From: Bacteroidales bacterium
GTDB taxonomy: Bacteria; Bacteroidota; Bacteroidia; Bacteroidales; S143-33
Assembly: GCA_027031265.1 (NCBI GenBank)
Contig: JALVRO010000141.1
Span: 1 to 39,106, forward strand
DNA: 39,106 nt
Reading direction: 5' to 3'
In this document: positions 1 through 8,872 of the stretch, piece by piece
Numbering within the stretch: position 1 is the stretch's first letter
How the letters are laid out: each line of letters starts with the position of its first letter
The notes under the pieces: model-generated
Told to the model about the DNA's origin: nothing
Databases searched by the model: none
Seen by the model: the letters and a program-made list of their open reading frames with translations, nothing else
Program-made: the position numbers and the translations under genes

Positions 1-570
<570 letters not shown>

Positions 571-631
571 AGTGCTTTGCTCCTGCGCCATTCAACATGT
601 CTAAAGATATTGGCTCTTGCCAGAAAAAGCA

Positions 632-739
<108 letters not shown>

Positions 740-750
740 AATTTAATTAA

Positions 751-778
751 GCCTCAGCACAAGCTGAGGCTTTTTTTA
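751..778 (+). terminator. rho-independent terminator of the rrn operon
   Basis: GCCTCAGC and GCTGAGGC form a perfect 8-bp stem around a four-base loop and are followed by seven T. It ends transcription after 5S rRNA. Confidence 0.92.
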
Positions 779-946
779 TGCACAAAATCACATGAATTTT
801 ACACATATCTTGCTCTTTTTGACAATAAAATTGTTTATTGGCATTTTTTTTGAACCTTTTTGTTATCTTTTCGTATAATTAAACTGAATACTTAAACATC
901 TTGCCTATGAATTATTTTTACCCTCAACACTAAAAAGAGGGTTCTG

Positions 947-1540
947 ATGGCTTCAAAACAAAAAAATTCAGACAACCAACTTATTGAACGTTTTCGTAAT
1001 GGTGATAAGCAAGCACTTAATGAGCTGCTCACCCGTTATAGTTCTAATGTTTATTCTTACATATTGATGATGGTCAAAAATTCGGACCTAGCAAAGGATT
1101 TTCTGCAGGAGACTTTTATTAAGGTTTTTGATTCTATAAAAAGAGGGAAATACACGGAAAAAGGCGCTTTTTTTTACTGGGTAATACGTATTGCACATAA
1201 TCTGGTAATCGATTATTACAGGAGGAATAAGACTTTCCCTACAGTTTCTAATGACAGCATGGAATATGACTTGTTTAATTCCTCACGTTTTGCTGATAAA
1301 AATGTGGAGGATGAGATTATCGAACTGCAGACGTATACTGATCTTAGAAACCTTATCGAGAAATTACCTCCAGAGCAGAAAGAAGTTGTTCTTCTGCGGC
1401 ACTATGGTGGATTGAGCTTTAAAGAAATAGCCAAAATTACGAATGTAAGTATCAATACGGCTTTGGGACGAATGCGTTATGCATTGATAAATCTTCGTAA
1501 GCTTATTGCCAAGTATAAAGTAAATCTGAATTATTACTAA
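947..1540 (+). CDS. RNA polymerase ECF sigma factor (sigma-70 family)
   Basis: Encodes a 197-residue ECF-type sigma factor that would redirect core RNA polymerase to alternative promoters. Region 2 (about residues 18-97) includes the DLAKDFLQETFIKVF segment and the WVIRIAHNLVIDYYRR core-binding and -10-recognition helix. Region 4 (about 139-186) contains LPPEQKEVVLLRHYGGLSFKEIA, a normal helix-turn-helix. No anti-sigma factor gene is adjacent: the gene stands alone between the rrn terminator and convergent nadE, which argues for a free-standing regulator. The start ATG follows an AT-rich leader. A weak promoter-like pair (TTG near 838, TATCTTTT near 864) lies upstream. The regulon cannot be inferred from sequence. 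Confidence 0.93.
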   Translation: MASKQKNSDNQLIERFRNGDKQALNELLTRYSSNVYSYILMMVKNSDLAKDFLQETFIKVFDSIKRGKYTEKGAFFYWVIRIAHNLVIDYYRRNKTFPTVSNDSMEYDLFNSSRFADKNVEDEIIELQTYTDLRNLIEKLPPEQKEVVLLRHYGGLSFKEIAKITNVSINTALGRMRYALINLRKLIAKYKVNLNYY

Positions 1541-1568
1541 AAAAAGGAGGGTTTCTGCCCTCCTTTTT
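1541..1568. terminator. bidirectional terminator between sigma factor gene and nadE
   Basis: AAAAAGGAGGG and CCCTCCTTTTT form a perfect 11-bp stem around a six-base loop, with A and T runs on both sides. It lies between two convergent genes, starting at the sigma factor stop and ending 13 bases from the nadE stop, so it can serve both strands. Confidence 0.9.
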
Positions 1569-1581
1569 AGCTCTATATAAA

Positions 1582-2400
1582 TTAATCTTTGAAGATAATT
1601 TCACGTGGAAAATTGTATGGATTATTGCGTTTGAAGTGAGTAGCAATGTGTCTTTTAACCACAGGATGATTTATATATTCTTTGCTGCCTGATAAGTATG
1701 ATTTGAGAATATTGTCCACTTCGTTGTACGAGCTTGCGCCTAATTGTTCAAGGTCACTGCTAGTAATACCTAAACCGTCAGTAGGTGTGGCATTAATGCA
1801 TGCCCAAAGAGCTTGTGCTTGTTGCTGGTTGGCTTCATTTTCGGCCAGGTATTTGGCCATTTCATATACTTCCATTTTCCACAGGTTTTGTATCATTCCC
1901 AGGTCTCCAACATCACCATGAAGTGTCCAGAAACCGAGTAATAATTCGGTGTAATTATCTGTAGAAAGTACAATACCTTTATTTTTAGCAGCCAGGTCAT
2001 ATAGATAAATCATTCTCATACGTGCTTTTATGTTACCCATGCGTATTTTGAAGCGTACGTCAGCTTTATTTTCTTTATTTAGATCCTCTACAATATATGG
2101 TTGGATAAGATGAAAGGCTTCTGTCAGATCTACATGTCTAAAATCTGTTCCAAAGGCTTTTCCAACGAGAATTGAACGGTTTATTTCATCTTCTTTGTTA
2201 GATTCTATGGTAATACTCCGTGTAATAAGAGGCATATTTAGTTCTTTGGCTACGCTGTGCGCAAGAGCTGCTGTTAGTGCGCTATCTATTCCACCAGATA
2301 CACCAAGGACCATGGCGTGTAAGTTGTTGTCTAACAAGTATTTCTTTAAGTGTGTACGGATATTGGCTATAGCTTTGCGATATTTTTCTTTAGCTGTCAT
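1582..2400 (-). CDS. nadE: NAD(+) synthetase, ammonia-dependent type
   Basis: Catalyses the last step of NAD+ biosynthesis, ATP-dependent amidation of nicotinic acid adenine dinucleotide in the cytoplasm. The adenine-nucleotide alpha-hydrolase P-loop SGGIDS is at residues 35-40, and the substrate loop STDNYTELLLGFWTLHGDVGD is conserved downstream. At 272 residues it matches the short, NH3-using form without an N-terminal glutaminase domain, so it needs free ammonia or a separate glutaminase. The ATG is the only good start, just before the MTAKEKYRKA helix. It converges on the sigma factor gene through a shared terminator, and a minus-strand terminator separates it from the upstream M23 gene, so it is probably transcribed alone. 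Confidence 0.96.
   Translation of the reverse strand: MTAKEKYRKAIANIRTHLKKYLLDNNLHAMVLGVSGGIDSALTAALAHSVAKELNMPLITRSITIESNKEDEINRSILVGKAFGTDFRHVDLTEAFHLIQPYIVEDLNKENKADVRFKIRMGNIKARMRMIYLYDLAAKNKGIVLSTDNYTELLLGFWTLHGDVGDLGMIQNLWKMEVYEMAKYLAENEANQQQAQALWACINATPTDGLGITSSDLEQLGASSYNEVDNILKSYLSGSKEYINHPVVKRHIATHFKRNNPYNFPREIIFKD
1597..1612. other. parS-like palindrome inside nadE
   Basis: AATTTCACGTGGAAAA matches the bacterial parS consensus TGTTTCACGTGNAACA at 13 of 16 positions, counting the free N; the three mismatches are near the ends. It encodes the C-terminal NFPRE of NadE, so codon constraint could explain it. A parAB pair lies about 15 kb away in this window. Confidence 0.28.
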
Positions 2401-2435
2401 ATAATTGTCGGTTTTTAGTTTAGTTCTTCAAAATT

Positions 2436-2467
2436 AAAAAAGGGAGGCAAATTTTGCCTCCCTTTTT
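2436..2467 (-). terminator. terminator downstream of the M23 peptidase gene
   Basis: AAAAAGGGAGGCAAA and TTTGCCTCCCTTTTT are complementary arms around a very short loop. Read on the minus strand, the arm ends in a run of T just after the M23 stop codon. The near symmetry means it may also work on the other strand. Confidence 0.85.
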
Positions 2468-2483
2468 GTGGAAAAATTAAATT

Positions 2484-3440
2484 TTAGTCAAGTACGTGGG
2501 AGTCTGAAGATTTAGCTTGTTCTATCATCATTGAATATTCATCATCAGTTATATCGTTGTAGTAGAAGTTAACAGGATTAACAGGTTTTCCGTTAATTCT
2601 AATTTCGTAATGCAAGTGTGGAGCAGTAGAGCGTCCAGTGTTTCCGACCAGTCCAATCAGGTCACCTCTTTTGACTTTTTGACCTGGTTTAACCATAATT
2701 TTACTTAAATGTGCATAATAAGATTCGTAACCAAAGCCATGAGAAATAATGATGATATTTCCATAGCCACCAGATGAGTAGTCTGCTCTTACTATAATAC
2801 CATCGCCTGAGGCATAAACAGGAGTACCGCGACGAGCTGTAAGGTCTATACCAGTATGAAATTTTATAACGTGGAAAATAGGATGCATTCTATATCCGAA
2901 AGGAGAAGAAAATCTAATGATATCTTTACGAGCAAGAGGTCGAATAGCTGGTACTGAAGAAGCCATAAGTTCTTTGTTGGAGATAACTTCTACCAGTTCC
3001 TTGTATGAATTTTGTTGAATTGAGACTTTCTTTGCTAGAAGTTTTAATTTGGTTTTAGTTTGGTTAATCAAAGTGGGTGTGCTGATATTTTCATTTATAT
3101 TACCACCAATACCAGCATATCTCCATGTTTGAGGTACTTCGGGTAAACCGAATACATTTCTGTATATTTTATCATCTTTTTGAGCAAGAGTATTGAGTTC
3201 TTTGTCAAGCTGAACTATTTGTGTGTTAAGCTGAGAAAATTTATGTGCAAAAGTTTGTTTAATACTCAGCAGGCTAGCTTCCTTGGGTGTGGTATATGTA
3301 GTGATTAGATACGCAGTAAAAATAACTGATATCACAAAGGAGAGAAAAACATAAGGGAATGAGCTGGAAATCAGTTGTTTGATATCGATTTTTTTCTTTT
3401 TAATCTCCAGTGTATCTAAGTCAATAACGTAACCTTTCAT
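2484..3440 (-). CDS. membrane-anchored M23 family metallopeptidase
   Basis: A LytM-type zinc endopeptidase predicted to cut peptide crosslinks in the periplasmic cell wall. The 318-residue protein has a short basic cytoplasmic N-terminus, one membrane segment at about residues 29-48 and a coiled-coil stalk at about 58-90. The C-terminal M23 domain covers about 175-292. The catalytic set is complete: H195 and D199 (HTGIDL), H244 (YAHL), and H275 and H277 (HLHYE), so it is likely active rather than a degenerate LytM adaptor. A consensus Bacteroidota promoter lies upstream on the same strand and a terminator lies directly downstream, so it looks monocistronic. The N-terminal DLDTLEIKKKK motif resembles other Bacteroidota members of this group. 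Its exact crosslink substrate is unknown. Confidence 0.93.
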   Translation of the reverse strand: MKGYVIDLDTLEIKKKKIDIKQLISSSFPYVFLSFVISVIFTAYLITTYTTPKEASLLSIKQTFAHKFSQLNTQIVQLDKELNTLAQKDDKIYRNVFGLPEVPQTWRYAGIGGNINENISTPTLINQTKTKLKLLAKKVSIQQNSYKELVEVISNKELMASSVPAIRPLARKDIIRFSSPFGYRMHPIFHVIKFHTGIDLTARRGTPVYASGDGIIVRADYSSGGYGNIIIISHGFGYESYYAHLSKIMVKPGQKVKRGDLIGLVGNTGRSTAPHLHYEIRINGKPVNPVNFYYNDITDDEYSMMIEQAKSSDSHVLD

Positions 3441-3756
3441 TTTAATTTAATCTATTAATTTTTGTAAGTGTTTTAATTTACTTTATAACTGTTTCAATTC
3501 AAAATTATTTTATTGAATGTTAAAAACCAAATTTTTTATTAAAAAATTTTTAACAATTTTTCCTACTAAGTTGACATTTAATAAATAAGAGATTAATTAA
3601 ATTTATAAAACTAAGCATTTTAAGGTCATCTACAATGGTTTAGCAAAATATAGACCAAAGAGAAATTTTTTTTGGCGAAATACAAAATTGTTGTAAAACA
3701 ATAAAAATGAGCTATGTGTATATAAAGAAATTTTATAGATTTAATAAAAAAATGCT
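3441..3756. other. AT-rich divergent intergenic region
   Basis: This 316-base region separates two divergent genes. It carries the minus-strand promoter at 3500-3531 for the peptidase gene. A small inverted repeat ATTGTT-GTAA-AACAAT sits at 3687-3702, upstream of the transporter gene, and could be an operator, but nothing confirms this. I did not find a convincing TAnnTTTG box for the transporter. Confidence 0.5.
3500..3531 (-). promoter_or_regulatory. Bacteroidota-type promoter for the M23 peptidase gene
   Basis: On the minus strand TTTG (3531-3528) is followed after 20 bases by TAATTTTG (3507-3500), which fits the -33/-7 consensus TTTG and TAnnTTTG of Bacteroidota primary sigma. Transcription would start near 3493, about 50 bases ahead of the ATG. 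Confidence 0.7.
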
Positions 3757-5259
3757 ATGTCTGATCAGAAGGTATTGTACACTCCAGTAAAATTATCAGG
3801 ATTGGTCATAGGTGTTCTGGCTTTTATTGCGATAACTTTTTTAGACATAATGCCTGGGCAGAGGCAGACGACCTATATGTTGGCCGTAGCGGTTTTGATG
3901 GCTATATGGTGGATGACTGAGGCAGTACCTATTGCTATTACGGCATTACTTCCTGTGGTATTATTTCCGCTGTTTGGGATTATGAATGGTAAGGCTGTTT
4001 CGGCTACTTACTTTAACCATATAATTTTCTTGTTTATAGGTGGATTTATTGTGGCGTTGGCGATGGAAAAGTGGAATTTACATCGAAGGATTGCATTAAA
4101 AATATTGCTGTGGATAGGGGTAAGCCCGAATAGGATTCTGATAGGATTTATGGTAGCTACGGCTTTCCTGTCTATGTGGATTTCAAACACAGCTACAGCT
4201 ATGATGATGGTGCCAATAGCTTTGTCTGTAATCAGTCAGCTTGAGGAGAAGATAGGAGAGGAATATGTGAAGAAATATTCCATTGCTTTGCTTTTGGGAA
4301 TAGCTTATAGTGCTTCTATAGGAGGTATTGCGACGTTGATAGGGACGCCACCTAACATAGCGTTTACACAGATTTATTCACAAACATTTCCTAGTGCTCC
4401 TGAGATTGGTTTTGCCCAGTGGTTTTTATTTGGATTTCCTCTGAGTGTGGTTATGCTTGTTTTTGCATGGTTGATATTATATCTTTTGTTTGTTCCAAAG
4501 ATGAAGTTTAAAGGTGGAGCGAGGGAGACTATTCAGGAGGAGTATATGAAGCTGGGCAAAATAACTTATGAGGAGGTAATTGTACTTGTTGGATTTGTTA
4601 TTCTGGCATTGCTATGGCTATTTCGTTCGGGGTTTGATATAAGTGTGGGACACGTAAATGTAAAACTGCCTGGCTGGGCAAAGCTTTTTGCTCATCCTGA
4701 GTATTTTAATGATGGGACAGCGGCTATGTTAATAGCTTTGTTATTGTTTATTATACCTTCAAAGAATGACAGGACACAGGCGATTATGGACTGCCAGACA
4801 TTGGCTAAGTTACCATGGAATATAGTTTTATTGTTTGGGGGTGGTTTTGCCCTGGCAAAAGGATTTACAGATTCTGGGCTGTCGATGTGGATAGCGCAGC
4901 GTTTCCATGCTTTGAGTGGTCTGCATTTAATAGTAATTGTGGGAGTAATATCCCTTGTTGTAGTAGTTCTGACAGAGTTTACGTCAAATACAGCAACAAC
5001 GCAGATGGTTTTGCCAGTGCTGGCATCTATGGCAGTAGGGATGAATATTGAGCCTTTGTTGTTGATGATACCAGCGACGATATCTGCATCTCTGGCTTTT
5101 ATGTTACCTGTTGCTACACCACCTAATATAATTATTTTTGGTAGCGGAAGGGTGAGAATAGCCGATATGTTGAAGGCAGGTGTGCTGCTGGATTTTATAG
5201 GTGTGGTGGTTTTGTTGGTTGTTTTGTATTTGATCATCAGACCAGTGCTAGGGATATAG
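3757..5259 (+). CDS. DASS (SLC13) family sodium/anion symporter
   Basis: An inner-membrane symporter of the divalent anion:Na+ family, which moves dicarboxylates, citrate or sulfate with sodium. The 500-residue protein is hydrophobic throughout with a repeated architecture. Both signature SNT motifs are intact: S143-N144-T145 (in SNTATAMMMVP) and S410-N411-T412 (in SNTATTQMVLP). Each is followed by a PPN loop (GTPPNIAF and ATPPNIIIF), as in VcINDY and CitT. The central soluble loop at about residues 245-265 is short. There is no fused TrkA-C domain, which favours a carboxylate or citrate carrier over sulfate permeases, but the substrate cannot be fixed. It is transcribed alone, divergent from the M23 gene and convergent with the DUF438 gene. 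Confidence 0.93.
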   Translation: MSDQKVLYTPVKLSGLVIGVLAFIAITFLDIMPGQRQTTYMLAVAVLMAIWWMTEAVPIAITALLPVVLFPLFGIMNGKAVSATYFNHIIFLFIGGFIVALAMEKWNLHRRIALKILLWIGVSPNRILIGFMVATAFLSMWISNTATAMMMVPIALSVISQLEEKIGEEYVKKYSIALLLGIAYSASIGGIATLIGTPPNIAFTQIYSQTFPSAPEIGFAQWFLFGFPLSVVMLVFAWLILYLLFVPKMKFKGGARETIQEEYMKLGKITYEEVIVLVGFVILALLWLFRSGFDISVGHVNVKLPGWAKLFAHPEYFNDGTAAMLIALLLFIIPSKNDRTQAIMDCQTLAKLPWNIVLLFGGGFALAKGFTDSGLSMWIAQRFHALSGLHLIVIVGVISLVVVVLTEFTSNTATTQMVLPVLASMAVGMNIEPLLLMIPATISASLAFMLPVATPPNIIIFGSGRVRIADMLKAGVLLDFIGVVVLLVVLYLIIRPVLGI

Positions 5260-5454
5260 GGTTCTCAGTTGTGTAGAGTTTTAGTTCTCCCTGCATATCC
5301 ATACGGAGCATTATGGAGGTATGTGCCTCCCAGCCATGATTGGTAGGTTTGTCTGATAGCACTGCGAGGCAAGGTTTGGGTGCGCCCTGCATTTTCATAT
5401 GGGGGTTCCTTTAGGGGCAATGCCTAACGTCATTGTTTGGAGGAGATGTTAGGG
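5260..5454. repeat. hairpin-rich non-coding stretch with a degenerate direct repeat
   Basis: This gap between two convergent genes is clearly more GC-rich and structured than other intergenic DNA here. Two copies of a 20-base unit, CCCTGCATATCCATACGGAG (from 5289) and CCCTGCATTTTCATATGGGG (from 5385), match at 16 of 20 positions. Hairpins include GGAGG/CCTCC (5315-5330), TTAGG/CCTAA (5411-5427) and CCTAACGTC/GATGTTAGG (5423-5453). The last could act as a terminator, but no T-run follows. It may be a decayed non-autonomous repeat element. No coding potential was seen. Confidence 0.45.
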
Positions 5455-6657
5455 TTATTCTTCCCAGTCTAGGAGACGTTTTTCGCCGGTGATTTTCTGG
5501 ATGTCGGCAATGTCTTGTGTTACTTCTAGTACACCACGATAGTTTCCCTGCTGGTCACGCACGGCAAAGTATTGTATAAGCAGGTATTTATCGCGGAAAT
5601 GTATCCAGAAAGAGGCCTTGTCTTTTTTACCTTCACGAAACTGGTCAACGATTTTATTGACAATGTGGACACTATCTGGAGGATGGCAGTTTTGCACTTT
5701 GCGTCCAAGAATCGCCTTTGTACGGGGAAATACGCGATGTGGAGGATCGGAAAAGAATTTGACCTGGTCGTTTTCATCCACGTAGGTGATGTCCAGTGGT
5801 AGATGAGAGAAGATAAGGCGGATTTGTTCGGGTGTCAGTTTTCCTGTTAGCAGGTCTACGATACCCTGTGTAGATTGAGTGTTTGCTTCGGATGCCTGCA
5901 TGATTATTTCCTGTGGTATTGTGGTGAAAGCCAGTCCTATTTCGGCAGCCTGTGGGAAATTGGCATCAATTTCTTCTGTGTTTATAGTTTCAAGCAGAGC
6001 AGGTATGAGTACATGGTTTTCGCGGAATATTAGAGTGTATGTATCAAAGAATGTTTCGGCCGAAAGTTTGTGGAATTGTTTTTCGTCAAATGGTTCTGTG
6101 TCAAGTATTTGTATTACTTTTTTTATTTTGTCCAGGACAAGGTCCTGTATGTGCCAGAGTAGTGATAGGCATTGATGGTTTTCCCAGTGTTTTTCTGCTA
6201 TTGGGAAGATAATATTTTGCAGGAGTGAGTAATGTTTAGCAAGGTTTTTTAGTTGGGCAAAGTTCTCCAGGATTTGTGGTATTAGGTCTTTATCTCTAGT
6301 CTGGATATATTTTTTTTGCAGGGGACGAAGTGTTTGTAGATGTTTATCTATCTTCTGGTTGTCTAATTTTATAAAGTAAAGAAGTGAATTTTCCTGTGGG
6401 CTGAGGGCAGGGTATGATTTGAGTGTTTTGTACAGGAGATTAAAAACTTTGTTGGACACAACTTTGACAGTGTTTATGTCGGGGATACGTTGCATAAGGA
6501 TATCGAAAGCAGGGAGTATGTCTTTGGGTATGAATTGTATGTCCAGTATGTTGTATTTTTTTACAAGCTGAGCACCGTTTCCACCCTGAGCCAGTTCGGT
6601 CATGAAGTCGGCCAGTATTTGAGCGCGTTGTTCTATGGTGTTAGAAATTTCGGACAT
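5455..6657 (-). CDS. DUF438 protein with hemerythrin-like region and C-terminal PAS domain
   Basis: A 400-residue soluble protein with the DUF438 architecture. The helical N-terminus (about residues 10-80) is followed by a hemerythrin-like region (about 90-225) rich in conserved His and Glu, including H142, H157, H161 and H215. A PAS domain at about 275-395 carries the characteristic VQNCHPPDSV motif (C324-H325) and ends in VLEVTQDI. Members of this group are thought to sense redox state, oxygen or a bound metal or heme; that is family knowledge, not shown here. There is no kinase or DNA-binding output, so it probably signals through a partner. A TATCTTTG -7 box lies just upstream on the minus strand. 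Hairpin-rich non-coding DNA lies on both sides of the gene. Confidence 0.85.
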   Translation of the reverse strand: MSEISNTIEQRAQILADFMTELAQGGNGAQLVKKYNILDIQFIPKDILPAFDILMQRIPDINTVKVVSNKVFNLLYKTLKSYPALSPQENSLLYFIKLDNQKIDKHLQTLRPLQKKYIQTRDKDLIPQILENFAQLKNLAKHYSLLQNIIFPIAEKHWENHQCLSLLWHIQDLVLDKIKKVIQILDTEPFDEKQFHKLSAETFFDTYTLIFRENHVLIPALLETINTEEIDANFPQAAEIGLAFTTIPQEIIMQASEANTQSTQGIVDLLTGKLTPEQIRLIFSHLPLDITYVDENDQVKFFSDPPHRVFPRTKAILGRKVQNCHPPDSVHIVNKIVDQFREGKKDKASFWIHFRDKYLLIQYFAVRDQQGNYRGVLEVTQDIADIQKITGEKRLLDWEE

Positions 6658-6680
6658 AGAAGTATGATTTTGTTTTATTG

Positions 6681-6688
6681 CAAAGATA
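6681..6688 (-). promoter_or_regulatory. -7 promoter element of the DUF438 gene
   Basis: TATCTTTG on the minus strand (6688-6681) is a perfect TAnnTTTG box 24 bases from the ATG. The expected -33 TTTG is degenerate, so only the -7 element is well supported. Confidence 0.5.
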
Positions 6689-6735
6689 AAAAGGAATTTT
6701 TATAAAATGTATAGTTTATTAGTTTTTCGGTAGTT

Positions 6736-6821
6736 GATAGTGCGATAGGGGTTTGCAGGCTCCTGCCTGCGAACTGTGTATTTTGGTTACACAAAAAGCG
6801 TCGCATTCCTATAGTCGCATA
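6736..6821. repeat. nested inverted repeat (possible MITE-like element)
   Basis: A 10-bp hairpin GTTTGCAGGC-TCCT-GCCTGCGAAC (6751-6774, one G-T pair) sits inside a larger imperfect inverted repeat whose outer arms are ATAGTGCGATAGG and CCTATAGTCGCATAG. It lies between the DUF438 promoter and the terminator of the next minus-strand gene, so it is not needed to explain either. The nested structure resembles a small non-autonomous element or a REP-like unit. No terminal target duplication could be defined. Confidence 0.45.
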
Positions 6822-6847
6822 GTAAGTTTAGGGGGAGATTAAACTAA

Positions 6848-6894
6848 AATAGGGCACACCATTTAAAAAAATTTAATTAACGGCGTGCCCTATT
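6848..6894 (-). terminator. terminator downstream of the FG-GAP gene
   Basis: AATAGGGCAC and GTGCCCTATT form a perfect 10-bp stem with a long AT-rich loop that can fold on itself. On the minus strand it is followed by TTTAGTTTAA after the FG-GAP stop codon. The long loop is unusual for an intrinsic terminator. Confidence 0.65.
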
Positions 6895-6916
6895 CTGGCG
6901 TACATTAATAGTGTTT

Positions 6917-8872
6917 TTACAGCTTAATAAATTTGCTTGAAAAAACTTTCTGTTTTGTTTCAAGCTTTATTAAATAAACGCCTGAAACCAAATTACTAAC
7001 GTTTATATGACTTGTCCCGGTAATTACACCTTTTTTGACAATACGGCCCTGTAAATCTGTTATTTCATAGTTTATAGGCTGATAGTTAACAATCCCAAGA
7101 TTTAATATGTTCACAACGGGATTTGGATAAATGTTTAATTCAATGTTATTACTGGTTAGTGCTGCTGAAGAGGTATTCGTCTTGTTTAACCAATAATTAA
7201 CAGAACCGGAGAACTGTGAGATCACAATATCATCTTTGCCGTCGTTATTAAGGTCTGTCATGGCAATTGAGTAATTATCGTGTCCTACGTGGTATTGTCC
7301 ATAGCCAGAATTATCAGTTTGACGGAAGTTGCCCTGCCCGTCATTGAGGAAAAATGTGATATTATCTTTAGAATAATTAACATCATATAAAATTACGAAG
7401 TCGTCATAACCGTCGCCATTAATATCACCTCCAGCTATTGAAGGATTATTAGCCCATAGACTTATAGATTGTGCTGTATCCAGTTTACCCTGCGATAGAT
7501 TAAACAAAATAACAGTCCCATTATTTTCATAACATGTGGCAAGGTCTTTAATGCTGTCCACATTGAAATCACCAACTGCAAAAGATAGTTTGGGACCTTG
7601 CTTGTCCAATGTATCCACAAATTCAAAATTATTTCCTGTGGTTTGCTTGTAATACAGGAAGTTACCATGGTAATCACAGATAAATAAATCGTCTTTCCCA
7701 TCACTATCCAGATCGTAGATAGCAAAATTAATAGTTGTCCCAATTTCAATTGGTTTTCCGTGTGTTTTCAGAGTATCAGGCAAAAGGAAATAATTATTTT
7801 TCCCGTCACGTAATGATACGAGTATATGTCCATATAGATCAGTCATATAAGCATCTTGGTAACCATCTTTATTAACATCATAGAAAAATATATCTGGATA
7901 GTTAAATGACTGAAGAAAATAATTTTCTGCAATGACATAACCTACATTTTTCCAGCCTTTACGAGTCTCTCTATACTTAACAGGTGCTCGGTAATCACGA
8001 AAAACTAACATATCATAAAGAGTGTCAGCATAGAATTTATCTATTACTGCTCTAGGATTCTTAACTTTTATTATATTGCTATCTTTATCATAGACTTTGC
8101 CCTGCGGAATAAATTGGGTTGGAGTCACCATTGTATAGGCATAAATAAAACTGTCCTGAGTAGAAACATAAAGCATTGTATCTATAGTAACTCCAGAATA
8201 ATCCACGCTTTTAAAAAAGTCAATGTAAGTTATATCTGGTGAAATTATGATATTAGTACCTGATGTATCCTGTAAGTTGTATCCACTTTTGAAATGATAA
8301 ATACTATCGTTTTCGTAGTAAACTAGAGAATTGTTAAAGTCAACGGCGTATAAATCTTGTTTTTTGTCGTGATTAGCGTCTACAAAGTTATAAACCCTAT
8401 CAATTGGTTCATAATTGTTATTAGCATCCCTTATGGTGTCGATAAGTTTAAAGTGATTTGTTGTTATTCTTTTGAATATCTGATAGTTATTAGAGTTGTG
8501 ATTTGGATTAATAATTAAATCTAATGTATCATCAAAATTAATATCAGTTGCTATAGGCTTAACACCGTGCAAAACCGCTCCTTGGTCATTTCTCAATGTA
8601 TCGTAAAAAGTAAACAGGTCTTTCGGTCGATCATATAAAAAAACAAGACTAAAATTAAAGTTATGTTGATATACCTGCATGTAATAGGTTCCCAGGATTA
8701 AATCCGGAATAGAATCCCCATTAATGTCTCCTGTAGCTGGATAGATTGCTGAAGGGATAGTCAGGTAATTAGTTGCTCTTAGCTTACCAGAATACTCAAA
8801 CTCTGGCTGAGTCTGTGAGAATAAAAACGAGAAAGAAAAAACAATAAAAAATAGAACAGAAAAGCGTTTCAT
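6917..8872 (-). CDS. secreted FG-GAP/VCBS repeat protein with T9SS sorting domain
   Basis: A 651-residue exported protein. A Sec signal peptide covers about residues 1-19 (MKRFSVLFFIVFSFSFLFSQ). The body is a series of Asp/Asn-rich calcium-binding-like FG-GAP/VCBS units such as GDINGDSIPDLILG, DVNKDGYQDAYMTD, DLDSDGKDDLFICD, GDINGDGYDDFVIL and TDLNNDGKDDIVIS, at least eight in all, which suggests a beta-propeller. The last 80 or so residues (from about 573) form a type A T9SS C-terminal domain: NIYPNPV, then LQGRIV, SGVYLIKL and KFIKL. It should cross the outer membrane by the type IX system and be attached or released. No catalytic domain is visible, so an adhesive or binding role is the best guess. 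It is transcribed alone with its own terminator. Confidence 0.92.
   Translation of the reverse strand: MKRFSVLFFIVFSFSFLFSQTQPEFEYSGKLRATNYLTIPSAIYPATGDINGDSIPDLILGTYYMQVYQHNFNFSLVFLYDRPKDLFTFYDTLRNDQGAVLHGVKPIATDINFDDTLDLIINPNHNSNNYQIFKRITTNHFKLIDTIRDANNNYEPIDRVYNFVDANHDKKQDLYAVDFNNSLVYYENDSIYHFKSGYNLQDTSGTNIIISPDITYIDFFKSVDYSGVTIDTMLYVSTQDSFIYAYTMVTPTQFIPQGKVYDKDSNIIKVKNPRAVIDKFYADTLYDMLVFRDYRAPVKYRETRKGWKNVGYVIAENYFLQSFNYPDIFFYDVNKDGYQDAYMTDLYGHILVSLRDGKNNYFLLPDTLKTHGKPIEIGTTINFAIYDLDSDGKDDLFICDYHGNFLYYKQTTGNNFEFVDTLDKQGPKLSFAVGDFNVDSIKDLATCYENNGTVILFNLSQGKLDTAQSISLWANNPSIAGGDINGDGYDDFVILYDVNYSKDNITFFLNDGQGNFRQTDNSGYGQYHVGHDNYSIAMTDLNNDGKDDIVISQFSGSVNYWLNKTNTSSAALTSNNIELNIYPNPVVNILNLGIVNYQPINYEITDLQGRIVKKGVITGTSHINVSNLVSGVYLIKLETKQKVFSSKFIKL

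Noticed and set aside
4692-5237. A 181-codon open frame antisense to the transporter gene
   Set aside because: It mirrors the codon structure of a clear DASS symporter, has low-complexity Ile/Asn/Thr content and no promoter.
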